Shown here one piece after another: positions 35,871 to 47,700 of a DNA stretch of 64,000 nt; position 1 is the first letter of the stretch, and every line of letters starts with the position of its first letter. Position numbers and translations under genes: made by a program. Under the pieces are notes generated by a model. That model did not search any database and had not been told where the DNA came from. It worked only from the letters and a program-made list of their open reading frames with translations. Source of the stretch: Progne subis subis (Eukaryota; Chordata; Aves; Passeriformes; Hirundinidae); assembly GCA_022316685.1 (NCBI GenBank), contig JAKJHU010000141.1, positions 1,233,421 to 1,297,420 of the forward strand, in the 5' to 3' direction.

Positions 35871-38847
35871 CAAGTGTAGCTGTAGATCCCAGCCACCCCT
35901 AAAAAACTCCAGTGGAATTGATGAGTTACAACACCCTCAAATAACAGAATTCCTTGTGGCTGCCACCTCACTCTTCTCCCAGCTGGCCAAACGCTTTGTT
36001 CCTTTCCTGCCCTTCCTCCCTGACTGCTGCCACAGAATCTCCTTTCCACTCTTCCAGGGAACTTTGTGCCTCTTTTCCCCCCTCCAGGTTACCCCTGGAT
36101 CACCAAGCTCCTGCAGCATCCTCGCGGCTGTTCCCATCACACCCCAGCACCTTTCCCTGTGACCAGGAACTCCCTTTCCTTGCTTTGGTTCACCTTTCCC
36201 TTCTCCCAAAGTTTACAAAGCATTCTGCCAAGTTAAACATCACCCTCAGCTCCCAGCCCCAGGAAAGGAGCCACCCTGCTCTGAGCCCTGCCTTGGTAAC
36301 GAGGTCTCTCTTACGAGAAGAATGGCAATATTAAAGTAATTTTCTCAAAACATTTCCTTCTGTGCCTGCGTGGTGTGGGGGAGGAGCAAGGAGGAATACC
36401 TGCCTTTTCTTCCAGAGTAAATGCTTTTCAAATGACTCGTTCTGCAGAGCAGCTAGATGCCTTTCATGTTCCCCCTAAAATTTCCTGTTAAAATAGAGGC
36501 TGAGAGGTATTCTCGCCGTTTCAAAAGATTTTTGGAATGTATGGGAAGTTTTAACGCAGAATAATTAGTCTTGCTGCTTCCACTGACGTTACAAAAGCAT
36601 TTAGCTATTTTCCCAGCCTAAGGATGCTTCATAAAGTTTTAGAAAATGTAATCCATGTGCCTTGTTTCAGATGACAGAAATAGGATTAATCAGAGCTATC
36701 TCTGGAGCGTAAAAAGTTGCTAAATTTAACTTTAAACGGCGAGGGAATACAGAAGGACTTTTCATGTGCTCGTTCCTTCTTGCTCAAAGTGTTTTGCACT
36801 GGATGCAGTCTTTCACCTCATCTTTTTTTAAATACAACTGGCACAAATTGTTTTTTTAAACACCTTGTCTTTGAAACTGGTGGTGAAAGTGCAGGGAGTG
36901 AAGCATTTGATTGAGAATCTGCGTAGAGCTAAATCTTTTTACTTTTAGTAAAATCTTGCTAAAGTACTAAAATCTTCTTCTTATAGTTAAAAGTTTTGTG
37001 TCGATTTTTTTGTTTCTATGCCTTTCCTGCTGTGTTCACCTCGAGGAAGAGGAAACCTGGCATCTTTTGCTCCTGCCCTCCCTGAGCCCTGTCTCTAAAG
37101 TCAGTGATCTCCTTAATCCGGGTTCCCCTTATCTGGGCTCCCAGATAAGGCTCAGTGGCTTGGGCAGAAGTTGAACTCCTCTCCTCCCCCTGGCTCCCTG
37201 TGATTTCTCCCCTTTTATTGTTCAGAGGAGATGTCCCAGGCAGGTGCAACGTCACAAAGCAGCCCTTTGCCATCAGCCCCTGTTGGGTCGGTTGTTTTCA
37301 GTACACTGCATTTTCTTACTCTTCCACTATGAGTTCATTTACCAGCTGGGGGATTTTGCTCCACCTCTCTTTCCTGGAGAAATTTCTTTCCCTTGCTAGC
37401 CAGCTGCAGGATGCTGGATGTAGAAACAGGGCTGGCTTCCACTCTTGGAAAAGTTACCTCACCCTGGGAGGGTGAGGGGGAGATTTGTGAGTGCTGCCCC
37501 TCTGCATTCAGAGTAGTAAATGTGCTACTTTTCCCCTGGACGCAAAATAAAGCTGGTGAAATAGAAATCCAATATAACGTCACCTGGTGGAGCAGGATCT
37601 ATATTTCTCTGGGATATCTGCCAGTGCATCTTGTTGCCACACCTGAGGGCTTCCAGGTCTCATCTCAGCAAAGCATTCATCAAATTCACCAATTCTTTTC
37701 ATGCAGATCGAGTATCTCCAGCTGTGGCCGAGCAGTGGCTGCAGCTCCTCTCTGCACTCAGCCAGGGCCACGGGGAAGTGGCTTCTTGACCTCACCTGTG
37801 GGGTGGGAATTAAGAACTACAAACCATTTGCAGGTAATCTGTAGAGACCTCTGTTACATTATGCACTTTTTGCTAATTATTTTCCTGTAGGAGTCAGACT
37901 GAAATCAAAGGCAGCTGCAGTTGAAGGCAATCAGGAGTAACTTTTCTGTCAAACCTTGCTGACACTGCTGCAGCATGTGCAGAAATCACCCTGCTCTCCT
38001 AACCCCAGCACGGCCACACTGGTGCTGTCAGGGTCCAGACAAGTCATTGGAAGCACCCACTGCAGCTTTTCCTTTTTAGGAAAGGCCAAAAGCTGGTGTG
38101 ATGGGTGAGATCTTTATACAGGTGCCCGTACAAAAGTTCACACCAGCTTATCTCTTCAGTGAGATGACACTCCCCACCAAAACAATGCACAGTGCTGCAG
38201 AGGCTGTGTGTGGAAGAGGTCTCTGTGGTAATTTGGCCACTGAGAATGTATTTCTGTGCTTGGCATGTATTTAATGTCATCTGTCTTCAGATGGGTCTGA
38301 ACGTCAGTAAGATGAGGTCCGTGCAGGAACATTGCCTTCCTCCATTCTCCAGAGAGCTTAAGAGGTTTTTAAGGTCTGTTTGACTTTGCTTACCTTAATG
38401 CTGTAGTGAAAAGTGACTTTTTCTATCCTCCATAGCATCAGGAAACTCGTGTCCCTTCTGCTGAACAGATCAGAAAGCCTGATGTAGGAAATCTGATTCT
38501 GAAAATCTGGATGCTCAGCCTCGGCTTCAGGCAGCACTGGGCTGGTGCTGTGGCACTCACAGGTGAGAACCAACTGCAGGAGAGCAGAACTTCCCAGGTA
38601 GCCTTTTCAGAATTTTATTTTGCACAATCCAGGGACTGCACAAGCGTTTCTGATGTCCTTGGGGAGAATCAGCCTCCTGCTCTGCTCAACACCACACGTG
38701 GGAAGCCCAGGATGGGACCATGTGCTCTGGCTTAGAAGAGGATTTATTGATGCATTAATGTGTGTTAAAGTATGAACTCACCTCAGCTTATCCTGGTCAA
38801 AAAGTGCAGTGTGATATGGCAGTATAAGAGGAGAGGTGGAAGGAAAG
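35871..38847. other. No recognisable gene
   Basis: Includes a C/T-rich stretch at 35940-36290 where open frames overlap in three registers (154 and 126 codons). None shows a domain. A 165-codon frame at 37393-37890 is likewise unsupported. Confidence 0.5.
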
Positions 38848-39537
38848 CTCAGTTGTTGCTGCCCACTCCCAGGGACGGCAGTTTTTGGGGGGCTGCTTGC
38901 TGGAGCTTAAATTCCCCGCATTCAGGTGGTTTTAGAGTCTTTATTGCCCTCTGCAAAGCTCTGAGCCAAACACAGGAAAAGACGGAGTCTTCAAGGTTAC
39001 CTGCTTCGTGTTTATTAGTTCTTATCTTACAATTTTCCTCAGTGTCCAGAAGATGTTTGCCGCGGCTCGGACATCTGGTGACTCCCCCCGTCCCAGGGCT
39101 GTCCTTATCTTTTATACTAATTGCTACGTATTCTTTATTTACTATTTCTTACCAATGTCTATCACTATTACTAAAAAGGTCATCTTTACTCTGACCCAAT
39201 CCTCACTAACTACTTTGTGCCACGTCACTGCAGAAATGGAGTGAGGGAAGGAGAAGGAAGAAGAAGGAGACAACGCCCCAGATTCTCCATCTTGCCCCCA
39301 TTCACTTCAATACAAGAAATCCAAACCCACTGTTTTTCTCACCCTGTGATATACTAAACTACAATCTTTCACACTCTTGTGGCCTGCAATGCTTCCTGCA
39401 GTGCAAGAAGCCTCTCCCATGGACTGAGATCAAATCCAGTGTCTCTCTGAGCTCTGGACTGTGGTCCCAGACCCCCCTGCCCAGGTCCCTGACCCTCCAG
39501 GGCAGACAAAGGAATGCCCTGGACTCCAACACTCAGT
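38848..39537 (-). mobile_element. Solo LTR family B, copy 4, with 6-bp TSD
   Basis: The body is 38854-39531, flanked by the perfect repeat CTCAGT (38848-38853 and 39532-39537). On the plus strand it starts TGTTGCTGCCC and ends CCAACA. The minus strand carries TATAAAAG (complement of 39109-39118) and AATAAA (complement of 39011-39016). It is near-identical to copies 1 and 2 through the central region. Confidence 0.93.
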
Positions 39538-40320
39538 CCCCACGGGGGAAGGAATTTGTACATTGACAAAGCAAAGAGAATCTCAAAAACACGAACGTTT
39601 CACCTTGCTTGTTGCTTCACTGGTTGCTAAACTGTGGAAAGAAAATTCCTCACCGTTTTCCTAGAGGTCACTCCAGTTTCCCCAGTTAATCTTTAGATTA
39701 CCTAAAATGCTGACATTTTGAATTTAATCCATGAAATAAATACAAAGTGAAAAACTTCAATTAATGGGGGGGAGAAAAAGGAGTTTAAAGCTAATTGTGG
39801 GCAACTTCTATGTAAGCTCATCTTCTGAAGGATCTCTTTATCCTAAATCTCCTTACATTTTTTTTTTAAAACTCACAGCCTAAAGCATATTTTCTTTTCC
39901 CAGCGCTGCTAGATTTCAAGCTGCATCCTTAACTGGTTTAATGGAGCCACAAGGCATTACATTAGACAGCTTTTTCCTAGTTCACAGAGGTCATATTGAC
40001 ATGCAACTCGTGGCATTTCCTTGTTTCCAAGATAAGATAACACAGAGGGGAAGCGTTCAGTTCCAGGTGAGTGGGAGAGGGCACAAGAAATGGGAAGAAG
40101 ATAAGAGTGTTTGATGCAGGTGGGAATTTATCGTGCAGGCTCTTTTTCCTCTCAGGTTGCAGTTGCAGAGGAGGCTGCCTGCCCACAGCACCTCAGTCCT
40201 GGCTGAGGAATGCAAGGCAAATAAGGGAATGATCCAGAGGAGGAGTGAACTGTCGGTCAGTCAATGTCTCCTTTCAAACCTCCTAAGGCTGCAGCAGGTT
40301 GTACTTTGGCTGGCCCAGTG
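39538..40320. other. No recognisable feature
   Basis: Single-copy-looking sequence between two solo LTRs. Confidence 0.5.
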
Positions 40321-40725
40321 CTGGGGTGTTACCCTGGTTTTTCTAAGGTTTTTTATTAGCCTTTTGAATTTCATAAATGGAGTCAGATCTTTTAGTTACT
40401 GTAGAACATTAGAGCAGTTTTCTACCTTTTCCCACAGATGTAACATAAACAAACCCTTTGTTTTTCATTCTCTGTCCTTTGTTTGCATATTTCTAACCTG
40501 AAAACAATTGTAACTGACAGTTGGTCTGGCCACTGAGGCTGAGGGGTGGAAACCCCAAAAAGCCAATCTTCTGCTAGACCCACAAATGTATAAAAAGTAA
40601 AGAATAAACAAAGGGGTCTCTTCTCTCCGCTCTCTCAGCTGTGAGCTGGAATCAGAAGGACCTCTGCCTTGCGAAAGATCTCTTGTGTGCGTGTGACTGC
40701 TTTGTGTGTCTCGGTGACACTGGGG
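40321..40725 (+). mobile_element. Solo LTR family A, copy 2, with 6-bp TSD
   Basis: The body is 40327-40719, starting TGTTACCC and ending GGTGACA. It is flanked by the perfect repeat CTGGGG (40321-40326 and 40720-40725). TATAAAA lies at 40589-40595 and AATAAA at 40603-40608, unusually close together for an LTR. The start-to-TATA part matches the minus-strand copy at 1-323. It is 393 bp. Confidence 0.92.
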
Positions 40726-41149
40726 TAACTCCTGGGCTCCTCTCATGTCAGAATAGCAAAATAAATGCAAGTAAAGGCTTTCAGTGGGTGGTTTTCAATC
40801 CTGTCCTCCCAGCAGAGCCGAATAAATTCCACAGCTGTAAAACACTGGGTTGGATTTTAACAACGGAATGCGACTTCTTTTCTGCAAAGAGCTTTATAAA
40901 TCTTCTCCTCTTCCCAGTGAAGTGTCTTCTGTTCTCTCCTGCCCCCGTGCCACCTTGCCTGGCAGCAGTCCCTCAGCGTTTGCTGCTGTCCTTGCTGAGT
41001 GCAGCTCATCAATAGCACAAGGCTGCCAGATTCCCTTGCTCCAGGATTCCCCTTCCCACTGGGAACAACTTCCCTGAGCCTTTTGTGCAGCTCTTGGAGG
41101 GGTGAGGATGCCCTCTCAGTCTTTTTCTGAGGATTTTCGTAGCATTTCT
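40726..41149. other. No recognisable feature
   Basis: Unassigned sequence between LTR A2 and a CR1 fragment; the CR1 could begin slightly earlier than annotated. Confidence 0.45.
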
Positions 41150-41335
41150 TGGACACCAGGAGGAATTTCTTCACAGAAATGCTGTTAAACTCTGGGAGTT
41201 TTGGGGTGCCCATCCCTGGAGGTGTCCCAGGAACTCCTGGATGTGGCACTCAGTGCTCTGGGCTGGGTGACAAAGGTGGGGACGTGGTGATCCTGAAGGC
41301 CTTTGCCAACCCCAATTTTTCTGTTATCCTGTGAC
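41150..41335 (+). mobile_element. CR1 LINE 3' fragment, diverged
   Basis: Plus-strand CR1 signature: AGGAATTTCTTCACAGAAA, then CATCCCTGGAGGTGTCC, GTGGCACTCAGTGCTCTGG and a CCTTTGCCAACCCCAA end. The terminal octamer repeat is degenerate. Confidence 0.85.
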
Positions 41336-44300
41336 CTTTTGCCAGCTCGTGGCTGCAAGGGACGAACTGAATCACGATCAATAGCGTTGCACACAGATTG
41401 TTCCAAGAGTGGGAGGTTTTCTCCAGTTATCTTGAATATGAGCATTATTTTTTCTTCCAGGCTTGGGGCCCCCTCTTCAGTGGATGCCGTGGATTTGAAA
41501 TTGTTTGAAACTGCGGATGACTGTGGGCATCTAACTTAACTCCCTGATTTCCTGAGCAGCACACTCCCCTATGGACTGTTACTGCGAGGTCAGTGTGTCA
41601 GTAGAATATCGTCTTTAAAAATGCCTTTTACTCATTCACGTGCCTTTTCTCTTCACCTCTTGCACTCCCTGGTATCGTTTTTGTACCTGTAAATGTCAGA
41701 TTTCAGGAACAGTAGCGCCGGTTCTGGCTAGAAGGGTAAAACCCCTGCTGTCCCTGTAGATTCTGCTGCTTGTGTGCCCCAAGATGACTGCTGGCCCCTT
41801 GCTCCTTTATTATGCAGGACACTAATTTTCATCCACAACCCCACAGATTGTTTTCAAAGCCTCCAGTCCCCCAGACAGATTCCTCAGCCCGCTATTGTGG
41901 CCTCCATACTTCATTTCCAGGTGTGTGATTTCACACTTGGCTCTACTGAGATGTGGGTTTTTTTGCTCATATTTGTGCACAATTTACCGAACCATCCAAC
42001 TTACTTTGTATTGCTGGTCCAGCCTGTTTTAGCTAACATTCCCCCAGTCTCTAGTCTTTATCAGAGACGGTTTTATATTTGCTTTTTTTTCCCTGAGTCA
42101 TTGATAGAAATCTGAAGCAGCAGAGAACAAACCCTTAGGGACTGCACTTGAACCAGCTGCTAAACACGATTTCTATTTAGTTGCATGTGGAAATGTATTA
42201 TTTAAGCAGCATTTAATCCATCCAGTGACACAACTTTAGCATTTGCTGCTCTGGTTTATTAATCAAGGTGTCACCTATAAACATCACAGACATACAAACA
42301 CTTTACATCAGCAGCCGGCCATAAAATTGTTGATTTTGAGTTGGTCTGACAGTGCAAGTTGTAGACAAACCTTTGGGCTGGTCCTTTCTTGTTCTTCTGC
42401 CTGTCTTTAGTTGAGGATGTGTTGTTTGACTCTTCTCAGAGTATTTCCTACTAGGTTTTTTAGACACCTCCTGATTTCTTATTTCCCCACATGGCTAATG
42501 AAACTCCAAAAATAATACTATTGCAACCAAGAAAATATCCATTTCCTTTTACTGATGGATTATTTTTAAATAGGTAAAATAGCTAAAATGAAGATTGCAC
42601 AGATAAACAGTGTGTGCTTTGGGGTCTTTTTGAGCTCTAATCATCGTGCAAAGCAAGAAAATAATATTACTTTATGGTAACAGCTAATGTTGAAATGTGT
42701 TAATGACTCTGGGTGTAACACTTGCATTAGTGCAATGCAGCACAATTAATTCTGTGTTGTTAGGTTGTATCTAAATAGGCACCCAGAGTTCAAGAAAGCA
42801 GAAATCTGTGAGGAATAATACCCTGTGTATATTGCCTGAGTGTAATAAACAGTGAATTACCTTCAAAATCTGATGGGAGAAGTTTCTCCTCAAAAAGTAC
42901 ACCTCGGTGTGTTTGAATAAAAGGGCGAAATAACCCTGATGTGGCCTGCTCCCAAATTTTGCATCATCCAATTAATGTTTTACTAAAACATCATTTTTAG
43001 GCAGAAAAGAAAAATGCTTTGGTAAAACCATGGTGAATTGTTTTTCCATGAACTTCCAGCTGCTGTTTCAGTTGTAGAGCCTCAGTAGCTGCAGATGAGC
43101 ATTGCCAATGACTCCTCAACAGAAAGTGCAATGTACCACCTGTATACTCAATTTTGCAAGCTGGAAAGCTGGATAAATGCTACAAATAAAGAACCTTCCA
43201 TCTCTGTTCCGTGGGAATTTCGAGCAGAATGTTCTAGATTTATAGAAAACTGAAGAATTTACTGGAAACTCTTTTAATGACGGGCGCTGAGCTGCTGTCT
43301 GGTGCGTTAATACCAAGTCAAGCACTCATTTCCAGAAAACCAATGCTGCTTTTTTTCCCCTCTTTGGAGTGGGTGGTGACCCTGTGGTGGCACATGAGGG
43401 TGCAGCTGGCTCTGAGCAGGAAGGGTTAAGCTTTTTGGGAAGTGCATTGTTTGGAGTTTCCCAGCGGGAGGTTCATCTGGCAGCAGTCACAGTCACCTCA
43501 TCAGCTGTGACTGACACTATTTGACGTGACAACTCACCCAGGAAAGTGCAGCGGAACAAAAACCATTTTTTTTTTTTCCCTGAAGATTTCTGGTCAAAGC
43601 TGCTGCTTTTCCCCAGGTTCTGTTTTACGCCGTGTGTCTGATAATGGGCAGGGGGAGGGAAAACACATGAAAAGGTTTCCTGGTGTAGAAGAAACACATG
43701 CTATTGTCGTGTGGGCACAATAAAACTTGGGCAGAAAGTGGTTCTGGCAGTGTTTTCACGGGGAAGATTATTTCTGTTTGGGCGTGAGGAGCTGAAGGGG
43801 CAGCAGGGATGAATTTGTGATGTAGGAACAAACATTGCACACAGGAGGGCTGCAGACAGGAGCCACAAAAGAAATCACACACCTGCCTAAGTTGCTATCA
43901 TGAGTGCTGGAGATTTCCTGCTGTTTGAAAGTACAGTTCTGGCAAAAAAATAATGCTGAAAAACACAAACCCCTGGGTTTCAGACACCTGAAGGGAAAGA
44001 CTCCTCTTGCAGCTGAGCTGTTCTCTTTACTTCTGGCTCAGTGCCACACTCAGGACATGAGACACAGAAATTTCAAATTCCAGACTTATTCTCAGGATGA
44101 ACCCCAGCCTTTTCTCCACTGCTGCTTTGCCTGAGCATTCACACAGAAGGGCTGCAGCTGAAAAACCCCTGTAAATCCTGGTACACCTGCTTAGAGTAGG
44201 GATGTTTTCCCTTTCCTTGGAGTGCTGTATAACTAGAAACACCCAACAAGTTTGTGCAAAGAAAACTTCAGCTGCAGCTTGGTTTTGAAATGCTGTTTTC

Positions 44301-44640
44301 TCTTCTCTTTTTTTTTAATTTAAATAATTGATGACTTTATTTAAAAATTGATTTATATATGTGGTTTGGGCATTATGACAGTCCTGTAGGAGAAATGATT
44401 GAAAGAGGTCTGTGGGAATTCAAACAAGGTAAGAGAATAGTAAAAAATAGCTGAAGTATGTTCAGGTCCTAAGAAAATGATCCCATAATTAAGTTCTCTA
44501 TGCTTTTCTATTTAGCCATCTTATTCTTTGTTGCCTTTTCTCATTCTTTCTCAGAGGGGTTAAGCAGGCAACAACTTATATGCAGGAAAATATAAAGGTG
44601 TAGTATATATATACATTTAATGGTATAAAGTTCAGGTTTC
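41336..44640. other. No recognisable gene
   Basis: AT-rich single-copy-looking DNA. Homopolymer runs are short, for example T at 43565-43579. Confidence 0.5.
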
Positions 44641-44810
44641 TACAGCCGGGCAATGAGAAATCAACATTCAAAAAATAAAAAAAAAATTAAGGCATTTACA
44701 ATTTTTTGGTGGTTGGGTTTTTTTGGGGGGGTGTTTTGTTTTTTGGGTGTTTTTTGTTTGTCTTTTTTTTGGTGGGTTTTTTTGTGTTGTTGTTGTTGTT
44801 GTTGCTTGAA
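44641..44810. repeat. T/G-rich low-complexity stretch
   Basis: An A-rich piece near 44672-44688 is followed by T7/G7-type runs and a (TTG)n run ending at about 44804. It resembles the stretch at 18128-18247. Confidence 0.9.
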
Positions 44811-45419
44811 TGTGGATTTGGGAGTTTAATTGTTAGTCCATGAGCTGGCGTTTTGTGCCATGCAACAGCCAGATCCATGCTGTGATAAAGTGGCTTCTCA
44901 AGAAGCAAGAAACGGAGGTATCAGCTTTCAAGAAGCTGCCTTTTATTTCCCTTCTGCAGTATTTATCCCCTAAGACTCCTGCCAAGCACAGGAGGAGAAG
45001 CAGCTGCTTAAAATTAGAACAGCACACGTGTTAACAAGTGTCTGTGCATCCCCTGGCAGAGGCATGGGAATACACGGGAAAATAACAGGCTTTTAAAGCT
45101 GCTTTAGCTGCACTGAAAGCTGCTGGCGTCTGAGAGCTTTGGGTTTCTGGGTGTGACCTGTTTTCCAGGCAGGGCTCCTCAGCTGCCTGCACATTTTCTG
45201 TCACCTGCCAGGGAGCTGGGCAAACAAGGAGTTGGAAAAATTGGCAGAACATCCCTAATTTTGGGTAGGTGTTGGCACAGAGCATTCTGCTCTAGAGGAG
45301 TTTCTGTGCTGGAAGCGTTGTTCCCATGAAGAATGTGGCACTGGGAGCCTCCAATTTCCTATAAAGAGGAGGTTTTATATTCAGCCAAGCATAAATGAGC
45401 GTGCTGAGCTGGTGCCTGT
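44811..45419. other. No recognisable feature
   Basis: Unassigned single-copy-looking sequence leading into a CR1 fragment. Confidence 0.5.
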
Positions 45420-45695
45420 GAGCGTCAGTCTCTTCTCGCTGGTAATGAGTGATAGAGTCGGAGGAAACGGCCTCAAGTCGTGCCAGGGGAGGTTTAAGCT
45501 GAAAGTCAGGAAAAATTTCTTTGTGGAAAGGGTTGTGAAGCATTGAACAGAGACTTCAGTGGAGTCACCATCCCTGGAAGTGTTCAAGGAACGTGTGGAT
45601 CTGGCACCTGAGGACGTGGTTTAGTGGTGAGCACGGTGCTGATGGTTGCACTTGGGGACCTCAGAAATCTTTTCCAACCTGAGCAATTCCAGCAT
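45420..45695 (+). mobile_element. CR1 LINE 3' fragment
   Basis: Clear plus-strand CR1 text: GGAAACGGCCTCAAGT, GTGCCAGGGGAGGTTTAAG, GGAAAAATTTCTTTGTGG, GAGTCACCATCCCTGGAAGTG, then GGACGTGGTTTAGTGGTGAGC and TCTTTTCCAACCTGAGCAATTC at the 3' end. The CR1 terminal repeat itself is lost. Confidence 0.93.
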
Positions 45696-46256
45696 CCCAC
45701 ACCTGTGATTAGGAGCTTGGTGGGGGGTAACCTGGCCCAGGTGGGACTGGTGATCTCAAGTTCTGGAATAGTTTTGCTCTCACTGAGAGCAGGGAGAGCA
45801 TCACTCACCCTTCCCCTTGCCCTGCCCCTGGATGTGTTTGGACAGCTCCACATCCACCTCTGCTGCCCCTTCCCTGCTCCCAGGGCTGCCTTGTCCTCAG
45901 GACGGCTCTCTCAGCCTCCTCTCCCCCGAGGGACTGGAAACCTGAGCCCTGAGCCCGCTGCTCCCAGGAAGAGAGCACCACATTAGCCTGGAATGATGAC
46001 CTGGCCACTGGTGTTTCCTCAGGGGTCTCTCACAAGATATTATTTCAAACCTGGGATCACCTTCCCAGAGCCTCAGGACTGAGTGTCAGCAGCAACCCCT
46101 CAGTGTTTCCAGACCTCTTCCACTCTAATCCTTCTGTTCTCCTTTTCTTTTCCCCCTGCTGCCCTTTTCCCCTCGCAGCAGCTCTGTGTCCAGGTAAATC
46201 TCTGCGTTCTTGGGCTAAGTTTGTTACTGGTGGTATTCTGTAAACCCCTGATGTCT
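45696..46256. other. No recognisable feature
   Basis: Unassigned. A 120-codon open frame overlaps the CR1 3' end and is not supported. Confidence 0.45.
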
Positions 46257-46634
46257 TGGGAAGGCTGAGCTGGAGCAGAGACCTGGACAGAGCCAGAGAA
46301 TAAAGCAGATATTCATTGAAATAGGACACACCTTGGGCAGGACAAGAGCCTGGCCAGGGCTACACCCAAGGTGGAACCAAAATGGACAAATGGTCATGAG
46401 GTCTCACACTTTGATCAGTTTTGGTCCATTTGCACATTGGGGTTTAATTGTCCAATTCCAGCTCCAGGCTGTGAGCTCCCATCCTTCTTGTTCCTCCCTC
46501 CAGCTGCCCTTGTTTGTGCTTTTGGTGTGCAGCAGGAACAGGATTTGTTTTGTGTCCCTGCTGTGTGCAGAGAGCTGAGTGACCCTGAGTGTGAGCTCAG
46601 AGCTGCACCTGGGCAGCACAGAACATGAAACACA
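46257..46634 (-). mobile_element. LTR family D, copy 2
   Basis: Homologous to 11793-12196 from TGGGAAGGCTGAGC to the segment GGGCAGCACAGAA plus about ten bases. The minus-strand poly(A) signal is mutated (complement of TTCATT near 46310). A roughly 20-bp segment present in copy 1 near 12063-12085 is absent here. No TSD was found; the ends are approximate. Confidence 0.7.
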
Positions 46635-47399
46635 TTAAATCTTCATCCCACTCTTCCAAAAACATGGATTATTGAGGTTCTTAAATTTAAGTACATTACA
46701 CTTCCCAAATGATGGTTAGGGGGTGATTTTGCATGTTTAATAACTTATTCCTGGAGTTTCCAAGTCCACTTGAATAAAAATCAAACAAGGCAGAAGTAAT
46801 AGAGTTTTTGAAGGGGACAGTTGAAACCCAACTGTGAGAATGAATCTGTTTTACTTTTGGTTAAATCACATGGAGAGTAAGGTTTTATTTCAGACAAATC
46901 CTTGGCTACTCCTAAGAAGCACTGTAGCAGCAAAAAGAGTCTCTCCAATGTGCTTTGGTTATGTTGCCTCTGACAAGAGGTTAGAGAAGAAAATTAAGTT
47001 TAAACTTCATGTTGCTCTCCCAGTTTCCTTAAAATTCTGCTTCTCATGTGTGATACAGCCATTAACATCTGGATGAACACAGCTGTCTTGCAGAAGTACT
47101 TCTGAATATTTGAATCCCAGCTTAATAGATTGAAGGAGGAAACTTAATTATTCTGTAAAGCAGGCAAAAAGAATTATTTCTCTTCTCAAAAAAATAATAG
47201 ACCTTTCTGAATTAATTTGTATATATCCCATTTTTTCAGAGGAGATTGTTTAATTCCTGTTTACAAGTGTTTGCCTCTTGTAACTATGGTTTTGCTGTAA
47301 GTTTCCCCCCTTATTTCCCCCCCTCTTTTTCTCATTAGAAAGCCACGCTGCTACCTATTTGTTCAAACAAAGATGTTTCCTCTCAATAAATCATCAGAT
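46635..47399. other. No recognisable feature
   Basis: AT-rich single-copy-looking DNA. Confidence 0.5.
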
Positions 47400-47700
47400 G
47401 AGCTATTGGCTTCATAATCTTTACTTAAACCCAAAAATATCCACATGGGTGCACAGCACTTGGCTAATTAATTTCTGATAATTTGCAATGTTCGCAGCCA
47501 GCTGCCAGGGGCTGCTGTGAGCGTTAATCTGTTAGCCACGGTGAAATGATTGGAGATCCGCTCCTGCTGGTTGCCAGATAAATTCTTCCTATGACAATGT
47601 CACTAGGTTAATTAATTCAATTAATGACTCCCAGTGCAATGTTTTTCTTTGTCTTTTTCATTTGCCACAGGCTGCTGAGCAGGTACTCCCAGGGATGTAT
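47400..47700. promoter_or_regulatory. Candidate conserved non-coding block
   Basis: A compact, repeat-free block with GGCTAATTAATTTC (about 47462), a TGACAATGTCAC near-palindrome (about 47592), and TTAATTAATTCAATTAATGAC (about 47608). The neighbouring several hundred bases have no open frames. Texture suggests a developmental enhancer; not verified. Confidence 0.33.
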
